A stretch of 8,972 nucleotides of DNA from Candidatus Methanoplasma sp. (GTDB taxonomy: Archaea; Thermoplasmatota; Thermoplasmata; Methanomassiliicoccales; Methanomethylophilaceae): contig JAITCQ010000059.1 in NCBI GenBank assembly GCA_031283015.1, forward strand, positions 1 to 8,972, in the 5' to 3' direction. This document shows, one piece after another, positions 5,659-8,972 of this stretch. The position numbers and the translations under genes were made by a program. How positions within the stretch are numbered: the first letter of the stretch is position 1; each line of letters opens with the position of its first letter. The notes below the pieces were generated by a model that saw only the letters and a program-made list of their open reading frames with translations, had not been told where the DNA came from and made no database searches.

Positions 5659-6411
5659 TCAGACCTTCTTTTTCTTTATAAGATACACGTTGATCGCAAA
5701 GAACGCAACGCAGAAGCAGAACAGAATGAACAGAGACGCCCATGGAAAGTCCCATTCAAGAGAGGACGCTCTGACGGCGACGCTAGAATGCGTGAGTGGA
5801 AGCGAATAGAGCATCGCCTGAAACACAGGGGGAAGAACATCCACAGGGAAGAATGTGCCGCAGAGGAACGTCATCGGAAGGATGACAAGATTGTTGAATG
5901 TGGCTATGCTCTGATGCGACTTTGCCAAAAGGGACGAGGTCACTCCCAGAAGAGAGAAAACGAAACAGGATGTTACTATGCAGATGACATACAGCGGAGT
6001 GAAATGAAGATGTTCGGGCACCATCGCAAGCCCGATGGCGAATATGATGCTGCTGCTTATGAGCCCCCTGATCACACCGTGGAAGGATTTACCGAGAACG
6101 ACCGCCGATGTGCTTATCGGACACATGAGCATCTCGTCAAGCGAGCGGTAGTACAGGCGCTGAACGTTCAACCTGCCGGAGACGTACGAGAATGATGCGG
6201 ACAAAGATGTCAACGCGGCGATGCCCGGTATTATGAACGCAATATACGGAAGGCCGTCGACCTCCAGCCCCATTCCCAACCCGTAGCCGAACGCAAGCAG
6301 ATACAGCAGAGGACTCATGACGCTTGAGATCAGGATGTTCAAGGCGGTATGTTTCATGAACATCAGGTCTCCCCACATCACATAGTAGGTCTCTCTGAAG
6401 AACTCAAACAT
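5659..6411 (-). CDS. ABC-2 type exporter permease subunit
   Basis: 250-residue integral membrane protein of the DrrB/NodJ-like ABC-2 family. About six hydrophobic segments are visible (near 20-45, 55-78, 103-130, 138-163, 170-190 and 222-245), plus the family hallmark ILPMTFLCGTFFPVDVLP before the fifth extracellular turn. It should form the channel for the ATPase encoded just upstream; substrates of this family include drugs, lipids and polysaccharides, and none can be inferred here. I chose the ATG at 6411, where TGATG joins the ATPase stop and this start with one shared base and GGAG lies 4 bases before. An in-frame GTG at 6414 is possible but sits one base from that Shine-Dalgarno site. 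The C-terminus is lysine-rich (IKKKKV), consistent with a cytoplasmic tail. The Sel1-repeat gene follows after two bases. Confidence 0.9.
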   Translation of the reverse strand: MFEFFRETYYVMWGDLMFMKHTALNILISSVMSPLLYLLAFGYGLGMGLEVDGLPYIAFIIPGIAALTSLSASFSYVSGRLNVQRLYYRSLDEMLMCPISTSAVVLGKSFHGVIRGLISSSIIFAIGLAMVPEHLHFTPLYVICIVTSCFVFSLLGVTSSLLAKSHQSIATFNNLVILPMTFLCGTFFPVDVLPPVFQAMLYSLPLTHSSVAVRASSLEWDFPWASLFILFCFCVAFFAINVYLIKKKKV

Positions 6412-7280
6412 CACTCTCCCCCCAGTTTCTCCCCGACCAATTCAACGAAACAGTCCTCTAGGGTGGTATCCCTTATCAGTACCTTGTGTCCACCGCCGAG
6501 CGAGGATGCGAATCCTTCCGCATCTTCCTTTGATGAAAAATATCTGTACCGCATCATGCGGTCGGGGTCTAGGTACTCTGCCGCGATGGACCCAATCCTT
6601 CTGCACAGGTCGGCGGGAGACCCCTTTGCGATGAGTTTCCCTTTATGGATGATGCCCACCATGTCGCACAGGGCCTCTACTTCTTCTATATAATGTGAAG
6701 TAAGGAAGACAGTAGTCCCCTCGCCGTTCAATTTCCTTATGAGGCTCCAGATCAGTCTCCTTGCCTGGATGTCGAGTCCGACCGTTGGCTCGTCCAAGAA
6801 AAGCACCGTCGGCCTGTGCAGGAGCGAGGAGACTATCGCGGCCCTCTTCTTCCATCCGCCCGAAAGGGAGTCTATGGTTCTGTCCAAATACTCTTCCAAA
6901 CCGATGTACCCCGCAAGTTCGTCGATCCGTTCCTTCCTTTCTCCAGCCGGCATCTTATGTGTCATCGCGCGGTGCATCATGTTCTCTCTGACCGTCAGAT
7001 CTTTATCGAGGCTGATATGTTGCTGAACGACGCCCATGAGCCTTTTCGCCTCTTTTGGATTCTTCAGAATGTCGTACCCCCCGACGGAGACCTCTCCTTC
7101 CGAGAAACTCGTGAGGCCGGAGATGACTCTGACCGCCGTCGTCTTCCCGGCGCCGTTCGGCCCCAGAAAGCCGAAGATCTCTCCTTTCTTAACGGTGAGG
7201 TCAAGACCGTCCACCGCGACCTCTTTTCCGAATTTCTTTACAAGGCCTTTGACGACAATGATGTCTTCCAGAAGAACCAC
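6411..7280 (-). CDS. ABC-2 type exporter ATP-binding subunit (DrrA-like)
   Basis: 289-residue ATPase that should power the adjacent permease. Motifs in order: Walker A GPNGAGKTT (40-48), Q-loop VVQQ (84-87), signature LSGGWKKR (139-146), Walker B VLFLDEPT (159-166), D-loop GLD (168-170) and H-loop TSH (194-196). A DrrA-type C-terminal extension ends TTLEDCFVELVG, which in this family helps contact the permease. The signature carries tryptophan after LSGG where methionine or glutamine is usual. The start is a GTG at 7280: an in-frame stop lies 9 bases upstream (7290-7292), GTGAT about 8 bases before it can pair with the 16S rRNA end, and no ATG occurs before the P-loop. It is the first gene of the ATPase-permease-Sel1 operon, behind a TATA box at 7310-7318. 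Confidence 0.92.
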   Translation of the reverse strand: MVLLEDIIVVKGLVKKFGKEVAVDGLDLTVKKGEIFGFLGPNGAGKTTAVRVISGLTSFSEGEVSVGGYDILKNPKEAKRLMGVVQQHISLDKDLTVRENMMHRAMTHKMPAGERKERIDELAGYIGLEEYLDRTIDSLSGGWKKRAAIVSSLLHRPTVLFLDEPTVGLDIQARRLIWSLIRKLNGEGTTVFLTSHYIEEVEALCDMVGIIHKGKLIAKGSPADLCRRIGSIAAEYLDPDRMMRYRYFSSKEDAEGFASSLGGGHKVLIRDTTLEDCFVELVGEKLGGE

Positions 7281-7309
7281 CGACCGATATCACTTTGGAA
7301 GATATATCC

Positions 7310-7325
7310 AACATATATAATGATT
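7310..7325 (-). promoter_or_regulatory. TATA box and upstream element of the ABC-Sel1 operon
   Basis: On the minus strand, AATCATTATATAT (7313-7325) contains the TATA box, about 35 bases before the GTG start at 7280, leaving a leader of roughly 10 bases. The same 13 bases occur as the TATA region of the flavoprotein gene (4361-4373, minus strand). The spacer up to 7461 holds nothing else I can support. Confidence 0.55.
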
Positions 7326-7461
7326 AATGATGGACTATACATCCAACTCACTAGATAATAAGACCCGAATGCCAAGGGACAACATACCCTATCGAAACGC
7401 TGAGTATTTCTTTCTTTACTGTCTCCATGAAGGCTTACAGTTTAAAGAAGAGGCGGACCCG

Positions 7462-8082
7462 TTATTTGTAATATATCATTGCGTTGCAGATGGCGGCGGC
7501 GATGTTGCTTCCGCCTTTCCTTCCCCTTGCCACAATGTACGGGACGCCGAGTTCCGTTATCATCTCTTTCGATTCCACCACGTTCACGAATCCCACCGGC
7601 ACGCCGATTATCAGGTCCGGCCTTATTTTTCCGGTTTTGACCAGATCGTACAAAGCTATCAAAGCGGTCGGGGCATTCCCGCACGCGACAATCAGAGGAC
7701 CTTTGATAGCTGCTGCCCGCTCCATGGAAACGGTCGCCCTGGTGCAGTTCCTTGATTTAGCTTCGGTTATCACATCCTCGTCGCTGATGAAACACCTCAC
7801 CGACCCGCCGTAACTTTCCAACCGATTCCTGTTGATCCCAGACGCGGCCATCTTCGTATCCGTTACGATCGTCGCGCCTTTTCTTATGGCCTCGATGCCG
7901 ATCAGTTCCGCATTCTCCGAAAAGATCAGATTGTCGGCGTAGTCAAAATCGGCGGATGTGTGTATGCACCTTTTTATTATGGAGAACTTAGGCTCGGGCC
8001 AAGTCCTTCCGCCGAGCTCGGAGGTTATTATTTCCATGCTCCTTTTCTCTATATCTTCGGGTTTAAGCGTTTCATAAACCAT
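7462..8082 (-). CDS. cbiC: Cobalt-precorrin-8 methylmutase (cobalamin biosynthesis)
   Basis: 206-residue cytoplasmic isomerase, the usual length of the CbiC/CobH family. It moves the methyl group from C11 to C12 of cobalt-precorrin-8, forming cobyrinate, late in corrin ring assembly. Conserved blocks: CIHTSADFD (39-47) with H41 at the position of the catalytic histidine of CobH, TDTKMAASGI (74-83), CGNAPTAL (134-141), GVPVGFVNVVESK (160-172) and GRKGGSNIAAA (187-197). The ATG at 8082 is backed by a strong Shine-Dalgarno AGGAG (8091-8095), 8 bases before it. It follows cbiF by 50 bases on the same strand and is probably co-transcribed. The anaerobic route is inferred from the CbiF-like partner and methanogen context; CobH of the aerobic route has the same fold. 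The transcript end downstream shows no clear hairpin. Confidence 0.95.
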   Translation of the reverse strand: MVYETLKPEDIEKRSMEIITSELGGRTWPEPKFSIIKRCIHTSADFDYADNLIFSENAELIGIEAIRKGATIVTDTKMAASGINRNRLESYGGSVRCFISDEDVITEAKSRNCTRATVSMERAAAIKGPLIVACGNAPTALIALYDLVKTGKIRPDLIIGVPVGFVNVVESKEMITELGVPYIVARGRKGGSNIAAAICNAMIYYK

Positions 8083-8090
8083 TTTTTCAA

Positions 8091-8095
8091 CTCCT
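8091..8095 (-). promoter_or_regulatory. Ribosome binding site of cbiC
   Basis: On the minus strand the sequence is AAGGAG, 8 bases before the cbiC ATG, the best Shine-Dalgarno match in the window. It fits an internal gene of an operon, in contrast to the promoter-proximal genes here that seem to have short or no leaders. Confidence 0.7.
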
Positions 8096-8132
8096 TATAT
8101 CTTAAATTTTTTATCTGGGATGCGGGCGGGTT

Positions 8133-8903
8133 TCATTCCCTCTCGGCCCCCTTCCTATACCCCGTTGTAAAGTATTTGTCGTAGAGTTTGGAGAGGCCGT
8201 ACTCATTGCCCAGGAAACCTCCTACCACAGTGAGGGCGGTCTTCTCGATCCTCTCTTCCTTTACCTTCCGCGCTATATCCGTAAGATCGCCGATCACGAT
8301 CTTCTGGTCGGGCCACGTGGCTTTGTACACCACCGCCACCGGCGTCTTCGGATCGTATCCGCCGGATATCAGCGTCGAGCACATCTCCTCTATGAACCCT
8401 ATGCTCAGGAAGATCACCATGGTGGAATTATGCTTCGCGAGGTCGATGAGCTTCTCCTTGGGAGGCATGGGCGTCCGCCCCTCCATCCTTGTGAGGATCA
8501 CCGTCTGGCTGACGTCCGGCAGGGTGTACTCTTTCTTCAGAACGGCGGCGGCCGCAAGGAAAGAGCTCACTCCCGGGATGACCTCATACTCTATCCCCAG
8601 TCCGTCCAGCCTATCCATCTGCTCTCTTATCGCTCCGTACACCGCCGGGTCGCCCGTGTGCACGCGCACAGTCCTCAGACCTTTGTCCACGGCCTCCTTT
8701 ATGATCCCTATGACCTCGTCCAGGTTCAGATAGGCGCTGTCATGGATAACGGCGGAGAGTTTCGTGTTCCTGAGGATCTCGGGATTCACTAGGGACCCGG
8801 CGTATATTATCACGTCCGCCTCCTCGATCAGCCTTTTTCCTTTGATGGTTATCAGTTCCGGGTCGCCCGGCCCCGCCCCGATGAAGTATATCTTTCCTGC
8901 CAT
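8133..8903 (-). CDS. cbiF: Cobalt-precorrin-4 C11-methyltransferase (cobalamin biosynthesis)
   Basis: 256-residue SAM-dependent methyltransferase of the tetrapyrrole methylase fold. It methylates C11 of cobalt-precorrin-4 to give cobalt-precorrin-5A. Motifs: FIGAGPGDPELIT (7-19), the glycine-rich N-terminal loop; YAGSLVNPEIL (34-44), typical of CbiF/CobM rather than other corrin methylases; VHTGDPAVYGAIREQ (81-95); VIPGVSSFLAAAA (108-120), at the SAM site; and YTLPDVSQTVILTRMEGRTP, also typical of CbiF/CobM. The ATG at 8903 begins the usual KIYFIGAGPG strand, and a TATA box lies 34 bases upstream, so this is the first gene of a cbiF-cbiC transcript. The methyl it installs is the one CbiC later migrates. 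Other corrin genes are not in view and must lie elsewhere. Confidence 0.95.
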   Translation of the reverse strand: MAGKIYFIGAGPGDPELITIKGKRLIEEADVIIYAGSLVNPEILRNTKLSAVIHDSAYLNLDEVIGIIKEAVDKGLRTVRVHTGDPAVYGAIREQMDRLDGLGIEYEVIPGVSSFLAAAAVLKKEYTLPDVSQTVILTRMEGRTPMPPKEKLIDLAKHNSTMVIFLSIGFIEEMCSTLISGGYDPKTPVAVVYKATWPDQKIVIGDLTDIARKVKEERIEKTALTVVGGFLGNEYGLSKLYDKYFTTGYRKGAERE

Positions 8904-8933
8904 GTTGTATTCCGTAGCCTAGATGGATTACAA

Positions 8934-8943
8934 GATATAATAA
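8934..8943 (-). promoter_or_regulatory. TATA box of the cbiF-cbiC transcript
   Basis: The minus strand reads TTATTATATC, centred about 35 bases before the cbiF ATG, predicting a start near 8911 and a leader of about 8 bases. That leaves no room for a cobalamin riboswitch. Confidence 0.5.
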
Positions 8944-8972
8944 CTTGGCACATACATCCAACAAGTCCGGCG

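Noticed and set aside
5632..6195. 187-residue plus-strand frame opposite the permease gene
   Set aside because: It has a charged, shadow-like composition with no motif; the minus-strand permease explains the region fully.
6816..7358. 180-residue plus-strand frame opposite the ABC ATPase gene
   Set aside because: It is antisense to all the ATPase motifs and carries no family signature.
7327..7755. 142-residue plus-strand frame starting in the spacer and running antisense to cbiC
   Set aside because: Most of it is the reverse of conserved cbiC codons; the unique first 40 residues show no recognisable domain and no good promoter or ribosome site.
8904..8972. Cobalamin riboswitch upstream of cbiF
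   Set aside because: The predicted leader is only about 8 bases, and no B12-box-like sequence is visible in the remaining bases.
1..8972. CRISPR array, integrase, complete insertion sequence or defence island
   Set aside because: No regularly spaced repeats, transposase, integrase or nuclease motifs were found on either strand.

Overview
The window looks like ordinary chromosomal DNA from a methanogen-type euryarchaeon. The pointers are an archaeal/eukaryal-type glutamyl-tRNA synthetase, TATA boxes about 25-40 bases ahead of most starts, a flavoprotein with the CX2CX2CX5C cluster motif of methanogen iron-sulfur flavoproteins, anaerobic (cobalt-early) cobalamin genes, and a secreted parallel beta-helix protein. 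Thermoplasmatota/Methanomassiliicoccales would fit the style, but that placement is inference; no 16S or mcr gene is present.

Layout. (1) 1-1520: the 3' half of gltX (+) runs directly into a convergent DtxR-family metalloregulator (-); their stop codons abut. (2) 1521-3491: an AT-rich, non-coding upstream region with several inverted repeats, then a secreted right-handed beta-helix (polysaccharide-lyase-like) protein (+) ending in a strong two-tier hairpin. (3) 3492-3778: an AT-rich convergent spacer with a 13-base direct repeat and a GC-rich hairpin that closes the next gene. (4) 3779-4800: a divergent pair, an iron-sulfur-flavoprotein-like reductase (-) and an HxlR-type regulator (+), sharing a short control region with an 8-base inverted repeat around the reductase TATA box. 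(5) 4847-7280: a three-gene minus-strand operon of ABC-2 ATPase, permease and a Sel1-repeat protein, with one overlapping junction and one 2-base junction. (6) 7462-8903: a minus-strand cbiF-cbiC pair with its own promoter.

How the genes work together. CbiF adds the C11 methyl of the corrin ring and CbiC later moves that same methyl to C12. The HxlR protein probably controls its divergent flavoprotein, perhaps in response to redox or electrophile stress. The Sel1 protein is translationally linked to the exporter and may act with it. The DtxR regulator has a DtxR-like metal site plus a FeoA/SH3 domain and probably senses Fe2+ or Mn2+; its targets are not in view. I found no CRISPR array, tRNA, rRNA, complete insertion sequence, cobalamin riboswitch or recognisable defence system. 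The most unusual material is the structured non-coding DNA on both sides of the beta-helix gene, and the ABC-Sel1 linkage.
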